A DNA stretch of 7,741 bases, from the NCBI GenBank assembly GCA_023301245.1, contig JALZUV010000249.1:1-7741 (forward strand), written 5' to 3'. This stretch comes from Rickettsiales bacterium. GTDB lineage: Bacteria > Pseudomonadota > Alphaproteobacteria > Rickettsiales > JALZUV01. The translations under genes and the position numbers were made by a program. Position 1 is the stretch's first letter. Each line of letters opens with the position of its first letter. The notes below the pieces were generated by a model. That model searched no databases. It saw only the letters and a program-made list of their open reading frames with translations, and was not told the origin of the DNA. Positions 1-6,257 of this stretch are shown here, in pieces.

Positions 1-2
1 AA

Positions 3-3000
3 TTGAAGCTAGCTGACGAATCCTTAGAAAAATATATTGAGCGCCTCCGCGATGCCAGCTTTAGGTCACTTTTTTTAAATGCAATACCAGGCAGACGACA
101 GGACAGAATAGACCTCTCTGGTTTAAATGCTATCGATGATGACCTTGCATCTAAACTGATAAAAAAAATAATGAGCTCTGCCTCTGCATCAATATCAATT
201 GATTTGAGAATAAATGAAACAGTCGTAGATGACTACATTGAGAGAAAAGGTCTAACGGATCTTACAAAAGAACAGCGACTCGAAATAAAAACCAAAATTC
301 AAAATAAAGCTGAAATCCTTGATGATCAGCTAAGGAAAGTTCTCTCTAAGGTTGGGCTTGCAAAAAAAGACAAGGGATACGAAACATTTGGACTTGGTTA
401 TCCTATGATTAGTATCAAAAAAGACAAAGACACCAAAAGTATTGTCGCACCGATATTTATATGGCCACTAAAGCTAGTTAAACAAAACAAAATGCAGTGG
501 CAAATATCTCTTGATGTTCAGTCTGGGAGAAGGTGCGACCAGAATTTATCGTTGAATGATTATTTAAAAAGCAAGCGCGACATAACGATCGACAAACTCC
601 CGGATTCATTTTTTGACGACGATATTTTAGATAGCGATGAGGTCGATCTCCACATTTCCCATATGTTATCTGTGATGGGTGACGTCGAAACGCCTACGAA
701 AAAAGAAATAGTTCCCATGCCGACCGCTGAGTCTGTGAAAAATGCTACGACCCATAAAATATTCATGAGTGGCATCCTTGGTGTTTTTGAACACCAAAAA
801 GAGTCAATTATCAGAGATATGACAGAGATAAGAAACAAAGGCGCAGACTCTTATAGGACAGTATCCCGCCTGCTGAATGCAAACAAAAATACCGGAGACT
901 CCGCCGACCACCACACTACGCACTCAGATGTCACAATTCTTCCATCCAACGAATCTCAAAGCGAGGCAGTTTTTACTGCATTAAGATCCAACGATATGAT
1001 TATCCAGGGTCCTCCCGGGACTGGCAAATCACAGGTAATTGCAGAGATTATCTGCCAGGGCTTATTAGAAGGAAAAAAAGTCCTGGTTTGCTGTGAAAAA
1101 AACCCAGCCATGGATGTACTTGTTAAAAGACTCTCCGGAACTGGTCTCGACAACCTTTGCCTTTATATTAAAGACTTCAAAAAGGACAGAGCTGATGTCT
1201 TTAAAAAAATTCGCGCGTATCGCGAGGATCAGGTCAATGCGACCACTCCATATACGAGTACCACGAACATACATGAAGAAAAAGCACACCTGGGCCGAAC
1301 AAAACAAGAATACTCTGCTATGAGGGTCGCCGCGAACTTTAGGGGCAGCCTAGGAATGTCATGGACACAGGTAACAGCAAGGTACAATAAACTAGTGTCT
1401 CTACTACCTGAATCACTAAAAAAGCCCATGGAGATATCAAAAAAATTTGATTCAGAGTCCAAACAAAGCTTACTAAAAACCGCTGAGCAAGCTCAGAATT
1501 ACTTTTTTCGCTCCCAACCGTGGGTAGATTCGCTCTCAAAAATGATTGCCATAAGCACCGACGAGATAACGCCGGTTGTAAAATCAAATTTTATCGCGAA
1601 AATCAAAGAGATTATTGCCTCAGCGAGGTCTCTCGCAAAAATAGTCATAGACCCAAGTTATGTTGCCATTGATCAATCCAGATTAAATGAAAAGCAGATT
1701 GACTCCTTACGGAAAATTTCTAAAAAAATGCAAGCTAACCTCGATGAAGATGGCCTTGGCTTACTCCGACATGCAGACTTAGCAAACAATGTTGAGACCC
1801 ATTGCGACGTGTTAACTGAACTATTGTCAGTTTCAGAGAAGCTTCGAAATTCAAACGTATCTACGTCAGAGTTTGAATCTTTCAACCACAAGTTGCCACA
1901 GAACGAGAAAGAGTTAGATTCCATAAAGGACATACTTACGGCTATCGGCAAAGAGCGAAAGTCTTGGTTTTGGTTCTTTTCAAAACAATTCATGAAAAAT
2001 AAATGTCAATATATAAATCAAATCTTCGACGTAAATTTCCAAGCCTTACCTAAAATAGTTACAAAGGCACCAGATTTAATAGATGTTGTTAACCGCACTA
2101 TTTATGGGCGAGAGCTATGTAAACTACACTCTACGCTTACCGGCGAAGGCCTTTCAATAGATTTCGAAAAACTTTCGTCTGTTTTAAGCCACTCCAGCTC
2201 CCTGAACGCCTTGATCAGGAAATGTGGATACACAGGCTTACCAGAACTACTAGAACACACTGGAAGATATGGTTTTTCGATCATACTAAAACCTGATGGC
2301 GACATCCTAAATGAAACAAACATTGACGTAGCAGCGGAATACCGATCTAACCTATCTTTATTTGCATCTAAATTAGATGGCATCGGGTTTTTCTTTCGTA
2401 ATGAACTGTGGGTACAGAAAAAAAGCGAGATACTGGGGAACGCTGCAATTGGCTTGTTTCTACATGAGTCCATAAATTTTTTAAGAGAGTTCCCTGAACA
2501 GCTGAGCCGGCTTGAAGATCTCACTACGTACCGAGAAATACGATCAAAATTAAAAGTGGAGATAGGCGAGGACATAGTAACAAAAATCGAATCATTTACA
2601 GAAACCCGCGATGATAGATTGTGGTCAAACTACATCGAATACTGCCTGTTAGAAAAAGAGTCTGTATTTATTAGATCCAAGCAACCACTAGTAAAAAAAT
2701 GCACCGCCGAGTATTACACCGAAATACGGCAAAAAATTAAAAACATTGAGGACAGTATTCGAGCTCAGATCCCAGAGCACATCCGGGGAGAAAACGAGAC
2801 TCGCGCCAGACTCGCCGTCAATGAACACCCTATTTCTAGAATAAAGACAAAATTCTCGTTGAGAGGCAAGAACTCAAGGAGCTTACGGGATGCTGTTAAA
2901 GCTGACTTTAAAATCATGTCTACGGTGTTCCCTGTTTGGATAGCAGCCCCAGAAACTATCTGTAAAATATTCCCACTAGAAGAATCTCTTTTTGACTTAG

Positions 3001-4400
3001 TTATTTTTGACGAAGCATCTCAATGTCGCATTGAAGAATGTTTACCTGTAGCACTGAGATCAGACAAAATGATCGTGGCTGGGGACGAGAACCAAATGCC
3101 TCCGACAGCATTTTTCAACGCTAAAACTGCTGACACTGCTATAAAAAAAATAGATTATGAAAACCTCGGCGAACAAGAAGTAAATCAATCTGAATTAGAG
3201 AATGTCCTATCAGAGAATGATGACTTACTAACAATCACTAACTCTATGGTAGCAAACAGTGTGATGCTAACAACCCACTATAGAAGTGAGAGCCCTGAAT
3301 TGATCGAATTCTCTAATGCGGCGTTCTATTACGGGAAACTCAAGGCAATCCCACCTAAGATCGGCAGCGACAAAACACACAGAGCCATTGAATTCGTGGA
3401 ATGCAGTGGTACCTACGAAAATCAATCAAATACCGCCGAGGCTGAACAGGTTATCAAGCAAATCGTGCGTCTGTCTGAAACGCCAGAGCATTGTAACTCT
3501 TCTATTGGAATTGTTAGTTTTAATAAAAAGCAAAGAGATAAAATCAACAAATACATTTACGATAAAGAAGAGAGAGATCCAGACTTCAAAGCTATTATGG
3601 CAAACCTAAGAACAATTAGTTCAGGCGGCGAGGATCGAGGGATATTCGTAAAAAACCTCGAAGAGGTCCAAGGAGACGAGCGTGATATTATGATTATTTC
3701 CTCTACCTTTGGCAAAGATAATGATGGAAAATTTCTACGAAATTTTGGTCCTTTGATCAAAAAAGGTGGAGAAAAACGATTGAATGTAATCGTAACAAGG
3801 GCAAAGAAAAAAATTGTAATGGTATGCAGCATCCCTGCAAATGAATACATGGCAGATCTTAACGAAACCAAGCGCATCTCGAAAGAGAGAGCGCTATTCT
3901 ACGCTTACCTAAGATATGCAAAAGCAGTCTCGGAGGGAGACAGTAAAATGTCTGACAATGTACTTAAGTGGCTAGGAACAGACTCGGTAAAGACCGAAAA
4001 AGAAGAAATCCGAGCCGACGGTGAATTAGGTTATACAGAGTCTGTGCTCGAAGAAGAAATATATGATGAACTGAAAAGATTGTTTCCAAACCGAGTCGCT
4101 CTCCAGGTCAAAACAGGCGGCTTCAGAATCGACATGGCCATTCGAGATAAAAATGACCCTAGCAAGTACATCCTAGGTATTGAGGCAGACGGTAAAGCAT
4201 TTCATTCAGGGGCCCTACAGGTCCACCAAGACATGGAAAGACAAAAACTGCTTGAGAGCAGGGGGTGGGTTATCCACAGAATATGGTCAACAGATTGGTG
4301 GGAAAATAGTGAAAAAGAAATTGCCAAAATCGTAAGGAAAGTAAACTCGATCGACGAACTTTCAAGCGACCACAAAGAGCAAGAAAAACAGGCAGCGTAA
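3..4400 (+). CDS. DUF4011 - SF1 helicase - Vsr-like nuclease fusion (Hhe-like defence protein), 5' partial
   Basis: Predicted DNA-unwinding and DNA-cutting protein, likely cytoplasmic. Residues count from the TTG at base 3. About 7-215 match DUF4011: a RLRDASFRSLFLNAIPGRR start, then APIFIWPLKL (149-158) and a QNLSL segment near 181. The SF1 helicase follows: Q319; Walker A GPPGTGKS (336-343); Walker B DEASQ (1003-1007); GDENQMPP (1027-1034); HYRSE (1092-1096); VQGDERD (1222-1228); RLNVIVTRA (1259-1267). About 650 residues separate Walker A from Walker B, so the motor is split by a long insertion. A Vsr/MTES_1575 PD-(D/E)XK domain ends the protein: E1350-1352, D1377 in FRID, IEADG with E1394 and D1396, H1401, then GWVIHRIWSTDWW. 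All motifs look intact. The TTG may be internal and the true start just upstream, since base 3 is at the window edge; little seems missing. DUF4011-helicase-Vsr proteins are known as the Hhe anti-phage type; the domain call is firm, the biological role inferred. Confidence 0.93.
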   Translation: MKLADESLEKYIERLRDASFRSLFLNAIPGRRQDRIDLSGLNAIDDDLASKLIKKIMSSASASISIDLRINETVVDDYIERKGLTDLTKEQRLEIKTKIQNKAEILDDQLRKVLSKVGLAKKDKGYETFGLGYPMISIKKDKDTKSIVAPIFIWPLKLVKQNKMQWQISLDVQSGRRCDQNLSLNDYLKSKRDITIDKLPDSFFDDDILDSDEVDLHISHMLSVMGDVETPTKKEIVPMPTAESVKNATTHKIFMSGILGVFEHQKESIIRDMTEIRNKGADSYRTVSRLLNANKNTGDSADHHTTHSDVTILPSNESQSEAVFTALRSNDMIIQGPPGTGKSQVIAEIICQGLLEGKKVLVCCEKNPAMDVLVKRLSGTGLDNLCLYIKDFKKDRADVFKKIRAYREDQVNATTPYTSTTNIHEEKAHLGRTKQEYSAMRVAANFRGSLGMSWTQVTARYNKLVSLLPESLKKPMEISKKFDSESKQSLLKTAEQAQNYFFRSQPWVDSLSKMIAISTDEITPVVKSNFIAKIKEIIASARSLAKIVIDPSYVAIDQSRLNEKQIDSLRKISKKMQANLDEDGLGLLRHADLANNVETHCDVLTELLSVSEKLRNSNVSTSEFESFNHKLPQNEKELDSIKDILTAIGKERKSWFWFFSKQFMKNKCQYINQIFDVNFQALPKIVTKAPDLIDVVNRTIYGRELCKLHSTLTGEGLSIDFEKLSSVLSHSSSLNALIRKCGYTGLPELLEHTGRYGFSIILKPDGDILNETNIDVAAEYRSNLSLFASKLDGIGFFFRNELWVQKKSEILGNAAIGLFLHESINFLREFPEQLSRLEDLTTYREIRSKLKVEIGEDIVTKIESFTETRDDRLWSNYIEYCLLEKESVFIRSKQPLVKKCTAEYYTEIRQKIKNIEDSIRAQIPEHIRGENETRARLAVNEHPISRIKTKFSLRGKNSRSLRDAVKADFKIMSTVFPVWIAAPETICKIFPLEESLFDLVIFDEASQCRIEECLPVALRSDKMIVAGDENQMPPTAFFNAKTADTAIKKIDYENLGEQEVNQSELENVLSENDDLLTITNSMVANSVMLTTHYRSESPELIEFSNAAFYYGKLKAIPPKIGSDKTHRAIEFVECSGTYENQSNTAEAEQVIKQIVRLSETPEHCNSSIGIVSFNKKQRDKINKYIYDKEERDPDFKAIMANLRTISSGGEDRGIFVKNLEEVQGDERDIMIISSTFGKDNDGKFLRNFGPLIKKGGEKRLNVIVTRAKKKIVMVCSIPANEYMADLNETKRISKERALFYAYLRYAKAVSEGDSKMSDNVLKWLGTDSVKTEKEEIRADGELGYTESVLEEEIYDELKRLFPNRVALQVKTGGFRIDMAIRDKNDPSKYILGIEADGKAFHSGALQVHQDMERQKLLESRGWVIHRIWSTDWWENSEKEIAKIVRKVNSIDELSSDHKEQEKQAA

Positions 4401-4409
4401 TTCAAGTAA

Positions 4410-4431
4410 GCATCGTGCATTTCTACGATGC
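4410..4431 (+). terminator. Hairpin just after the helicase-nuclease stop, possible terminator
   Basis: A perfect 7-bp inverted repeat, GCATCGT and ACGATGC, flanks an 8-base loop and begins 10 bases after the TAA stop. The position suits a transcript-end hairpin between two converging genes. No T run follows on the plus strand, and only a short TTACTT follows on the minus strand, so a classical intrinsic terminator is not certain. It could instead be an RNA-stabilising 3' stem-loop. Confidence 0.4.
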
Positions 4432-4440
4432 GTTCTAAGC

Positions 4441-4466
4441 GTTAAACAAACACTTTCAAGGTTAAC
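4441..4466. repeat. Short inverted repeat GTTAA...TTAAC in the convergent gap
   Basis: GTTAA (4441-4445) and TTAAC (4462-4466) form a 5-bp inverted repeat with a 16-base spacer, followed by TTTT on the plus strand. The stem is short and AT-rich and would be weak as a hairpin. It may add to transcription termination after the helicase gene, or be chance. Confidence 0.2.
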
Positions 4467-4532
4467 TTTTGGCCTGTCGTGACGACCTAAACCCGAAGGA
4501 TTGTATTGCCTACAGCTAACAAAAACCACATT

Positions 4533-4562
4533 GGGATAGAAAATTTTTACAGAACTATACCC
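4533..4562. repeat. Imperfect inverted repeat downstream of the minus-strand gene
   Basis: GGGATAG (4533-4539) pairs with CTATACCC (4555-4562), giving seven base pairs with one bulged base around an AT-rich 15-base loop. Read on the minus strand it begins nine bases after the TGA stop of the nuclease-like gene, so it could be the end of that transcript. The T run on that strand is several bases away (about 4521-4525), so the terminator call is weak. Confidence 0.25.
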
Positions 4563-4571
4563 GTCCTCTTT

Positions 4572-5471
4572 TCAACGCGCTTGATTATATGCTTCTTTAA
4601 ATAGGTCCGATAGATTGTTTTTGATCAAATCAAACTCGTGATGTTTAAAAGTCATTCGGATCCGTCCAGCCTCATGCAAAACAGCTTCGATTCCGCGCTC
4701 TGCTAGTTTTTCGACCCACTCTTCTGAATTTGAGACTCTAATTGAAAGATGAGTAAAAAGTTTCTTTGGCTTAAAGATAGCAAAGTTATTTGACCGGACT
4801 CCATCTGTTAAGCCTATATAGTATTTGTTGTAATTTAATGAATATCGAGTTTTATCTACTTCATTAATCAGGCTGAGAGTTTTATCTGTAAGAGCAACAG
4901 CTTCTTTGCTAGACCTTTTGAGCCAATAATCACGGTCTTTGGGCTCTAAGTCTCTAATAGCAGGATCATCATCTTCACGTAGAGTCGTTTGATTAAGTAT
5001 CTTTGTGAAGTGAAGGACTATTTTTCCGTCTACCTCTAATGTGGTTAGCTGGAGAGCTATGATTGGTATATTGCCAGCCATCAAAGAAATAATGTTTAAA
5101 AACCTTGACGTGACATCCTCTGCGATTAACACTGCCACGTGATCATAAGCAGGATACCTTTTCCGTTCGATATCCCAGTACTCAATACAACGAACTATAT
5201 GAGACTCATCTGTAGCCCCTAGCTGAACCTCAACTTCATATCTTCGGTTGTTACTAGAGTCTGATAACAACAGGTCTAGCTTCCCGCCTTGAGGCTGCCT
5301 TCTTTCTCTAGCTAAAAGATCCAACTCCCCTAGCCCGATAATAGAAGGGTCCTCAGCGATAATGGATTGCAGCCAAGACTCGTTAAGAGCCGGGTGGTTT
5401 TTCAGGTCAATCTTCGAAAACTCTGCAAGTTCAAATCCTGTAGGAAGAATAATTTTCTTTGCTGCACCCAT
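4572..5471 (-). CDS. PD-(D/E)XK nuclease-like protein with uncharacterised C-terminal domain
   Basis: A 299-residue soluble protein with no signal peptide or membrane segment. Residues ~31-145 look like a restriction-endonuclease-type fold related to NucS/DUF91-like domains: a helix with E40 in SIIAEDPSIIG, then GGKLDLLL with D66, then the strand YEVEVQLG with E79, E81 and Q83. In this reading the usual lysine of the ExK motif is glutamine, which may alter or abolish cutting. The stretch from ESHIVRCIEYWDIERKRYP (89-107) through AEDVTSRFLNIISL (117-130) is strongly patterned and resembles a widespread family of hypothetical proteins. Residues ~205-295 form a second alpha/beta domain reminiscent of DUF5655, whose function I cannot name. 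The ATG at 5471 has AGG six bases upstream and GAAGG ten bases upstream on its strand, supporting this start. The gene converges with the helicase-nuclease gene and diverges from the DUF1232-like gene, so it is transcribed alone. Nuclease activity is inferred from motifs only. Confidence 0.8.
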   Translation of the reverse strand: MGAAKKIILPTGFELAEFSKIDLKNHPALNESWLQSIIAEDPSIIGLGELDLLARERRQPQGGKLDLLLSDSSNNRRYEVEVQLGATDESHIVRCIEYWDIERKRYPAYDHVAVLIAEDVTSRFLNIISLMAGNIPIIALQLTTLEVDGKIVLHFTKILNQTTLREDDDPAIRDLEPKDRDYWLKRSSKEAVALTDKTLSLINEVDKTRYSLNYNKYYIGLTDGVRSNNFAIFKPKKLFTHLSIRVSNSEEWVEKLAERGIEAVLHEAGRIRMTFKHHEFDLIKNNLSDLFKEAYNQAR

Positions 5472-5660
5472 TCAAAACCTGCCTTCTTTTTTCAAATCAA
5501 AAAATCCGTTTAGCTCCTGTTTTTTATCGTCGAAAAACTCTATTTCCTTAGGCGTTCTGTTGAGGATTTAAAAACACTGTTCCAAACGGCATAACCATTT
5601 ATTTATATGAAGATTTTTGAGGCTCAAGCCCTATCACCCCAAACAAAATTGGGAGCTTTA

Positions 5661-5670
5661 TCAAAGGACC
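5661..5670 (+). repeat. 10-base direct repeat, copy 1 (TCAAAGGACC)
   Basis: TCAAAGGACC occurs here, 125 bases before the DUF1232-like start codon, and again at 6222-6231, 27 bases before the SNF2 start codon. Both copies lie outside genes and upstream of a gene in the same putative operon. It could be an RNA or regulator contact site, or coincidence. Confidence 0.25.
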
Positions 5671-5725
5671 AGAACCTTCGCCTAAAGGCAGGATTTATTT
5701 AGTCGATAAACCAAATGGGCCCCAA

Positions 5726-5740
5726 AGGAGCATACCTCCT
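5726..5740 (+). repeat. AGGAG/CTCCT inverted repeat in the leader
   Basis: AGGAG (5726-5730) and CTCCT (5736-5740) form a perfect 5-bp stem with a 5-base loop. AGGAG is a near-ideal Shine-Dalgarno core, but no start codon lies at the right distance downstream, so it does not mark a gene. If the DUF1232-like transcript begins upstream, this would be a small hairpin in its 5' leader. Confidence 0.3.
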
Positions 5741-5783
5741 ATAGCCACAAACAAGGCAATTTTGACCGAGCCAATTCATGTCA

Positions 5784-5788
5784 GAGGA
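5784..5788 (+). promoter_or_regulatory. Ribosome binding site deciding the DUF1232-like start
   Basis: GAGGA lies six bases before the ATG at 5795 and picks this start. The in-frame TTG at 5762 has no purine-rich site at the right distance, and the ATG at 5778 is out of frame. Confidence 0.7.
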
Positions 5789-5794
5789 ACAAGC

Positions 5795-6214
5795 ATGCGT
5801 AAAATTTTAGTTGAGGGTTTTTCACCTTCTGTACAAAAAGCATTTGATGAAAATTTGGAACACGTGTTGTCTCGATCCATGCTGATCGAGTTTATGCAAA
5901 AACAGCTCGATATGTTTTCTGAACGCCTAAATGCTGCAATGTCAGAAAATGAATTTTTAGACTCTGAGTTAGCAAAAAAATTGTATTTGAAATCAACTCA
6001 ACTACTTGAACTAGCTCGGCAAAATCCTCAAGCCGAACATGTTCCTTACGTCCTGGCTGCCGTCCAATACTTCATAGATGAAGATGACGGTAACGCTGAC
6101 TTCGAGGGCATTGATGGCTTTGAAGACGACCATCAAGTGCTAGAAAGGGTAGTTGAAACCTTTAGCCTTGGTGAAGAATTAAATCACATTGCAGAGCAAA
6201 AGAAGGTGTCTTAG
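5795..6214 (+). CDS. Small DUF1232 (YkvA)-like protein upstream of SNF2 helicase
   Basis: A 139-residue acidic protein, probably cytoplasmic. Residues ~20-75 are predicted to be mostly helical (for example SMLIEFMQKQLDMFSERL and SELAKKLYLKSTQLLELA). Residues ~82-122 resemble DUF1232/YkvA: a hydrophobic helix VPYVLAAVQYFID, then an acidic turn EDDGNADFEGIDGFEDD, then a closing helix. Many YkvA proteins have a membrane-facing helix; here the helix is too short and polar to span a membrane, so a soluble adaptor is more likely. The function of this domain is not established. The ATG at 5795 is preferred over an in-frame TTG at 5762 because GAGGA sits just before it. The SNF2 helicase follows after 43 bases on the same strand with no clear terminator between, so the two are probably one operon and the product may be a partner or regulator of the helicase. 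The family call rests on the C-terminal pattern alone. Confidence 0.75.
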   Translation: MRKILVEGFSPSVQKAFDENLEHVLSRSMLIEFMQKQLDMFSERLNAAMSENEFLDSELAKKLYLKSTQLLELARQNPQAEHVPYVLAAVQYFIDEDDGNADFEGIDGFEDDHQVLERVVETFSLGEELNHIAEQKKVS

Positions 6215-6221
6215 AGAAGGC

Positions 6222-6231
6222 TCAAAGGACC
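6222..6231 (+). repeat. 10-base direct repeat, copy 2 (TCAAAGGACC)
   Basis: Second exact copy of the 5661-5670 sequence, in the short gap between the DUF1232-like and SNF2 genes. It is followed by CCTTG, which could pair with part of the repeat (CAAAGG) as a small bulged stem. No function can be assigned. Confidence 0.25.
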
Positions 6232-6247
6232 CCTTGTTTATCTAAGT

Positions 6248-6252
6248 GAGGG
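6248..6252 (+). promoter_or_regulatory. Ribosome binding site of the SNF2 helicase gene
   Basis: GAGGG lies five bases before the ATG at 6258. In-frame GTG codons at 6246 and 6252 are possible but overlap this site. An in-frame TAA at 6243-6245 closes the frame upstream, so the true start must lie at 6246-6258, with ATG the best choice. Confidence 0.7.
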
Positions 6253-6257
6253 TGCCG

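Larger units (their letters stand above)
5472..5794. other. Divergent intergenic region (323 bases)
   Basis: This stretch lies between two genes transcribed away from each other, so it should hold promoters for both. It is AT-rich, especially 5566-5620. No hexamer pair close to the sigma-70 consensus at 16-18 base spacing could be picked with confidence on either strand. The best partial match is TATAAA on the minus strand near 5605, with TTGAGC about 14 bases upstream of it, which is too close. Visible elements are GCCTAAAGGC (5680-5689), the GGGCCC palindrome (5718-5723), the AGGAG/CTCCT hairpin (5726-5740) and one copy of the 10-base repeat TCAAAGGACC (5661-5670). A 31-codon reading frame at 5607-5702 has no ribosome binding site. 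Confidence 0.55.

Noticed and set aside
2102..2575. A 157-codon minus-strand open frame inside the helicase gene.
   Set aside because: It is antisense to a clear coding region and its serine-rich product has no recognisable domain.
4432..4447. Integron attC-like right end: CTAAGCGTTAAAC contains GTTAAAC, matching the GTTRRRY core, close after a stop codon.
   Set aside because: No matching RYYYAAC partner or paired L boxes could be found at a suitable distance, and a 4.4-kb gene is far larger than typical cassettes.
5580..5608. TTCCAA and TTATAT with a 17-base spacer as a plus-strand promoter.
   Set aside because: Each hexamer matches only three of six consensus bases, no better than chance in AT-rich DNA.
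5607..5702. A 31-codon reading frame (ATG at 5607, TAG at 5700-5702) in the divergent region.
   Set aside because: There is no ribosome binding site ahead of it, the product is unremarkable, and a frame of this length is expected by chance.
5762..5790. TTGACC at 5762 as a promoter -35 box.
   Set aside because: No -10-like sequence lies 16-18 bases downstream, and the position would place transcription starting inside the gene.
5762..5794. N-terminal extension of the DUF1232-like protein from a TTG at 5762.
   Set aside because: No purine-rich site precedes this TTG, while the ATG at 5795 has GAGGA at good spacing.
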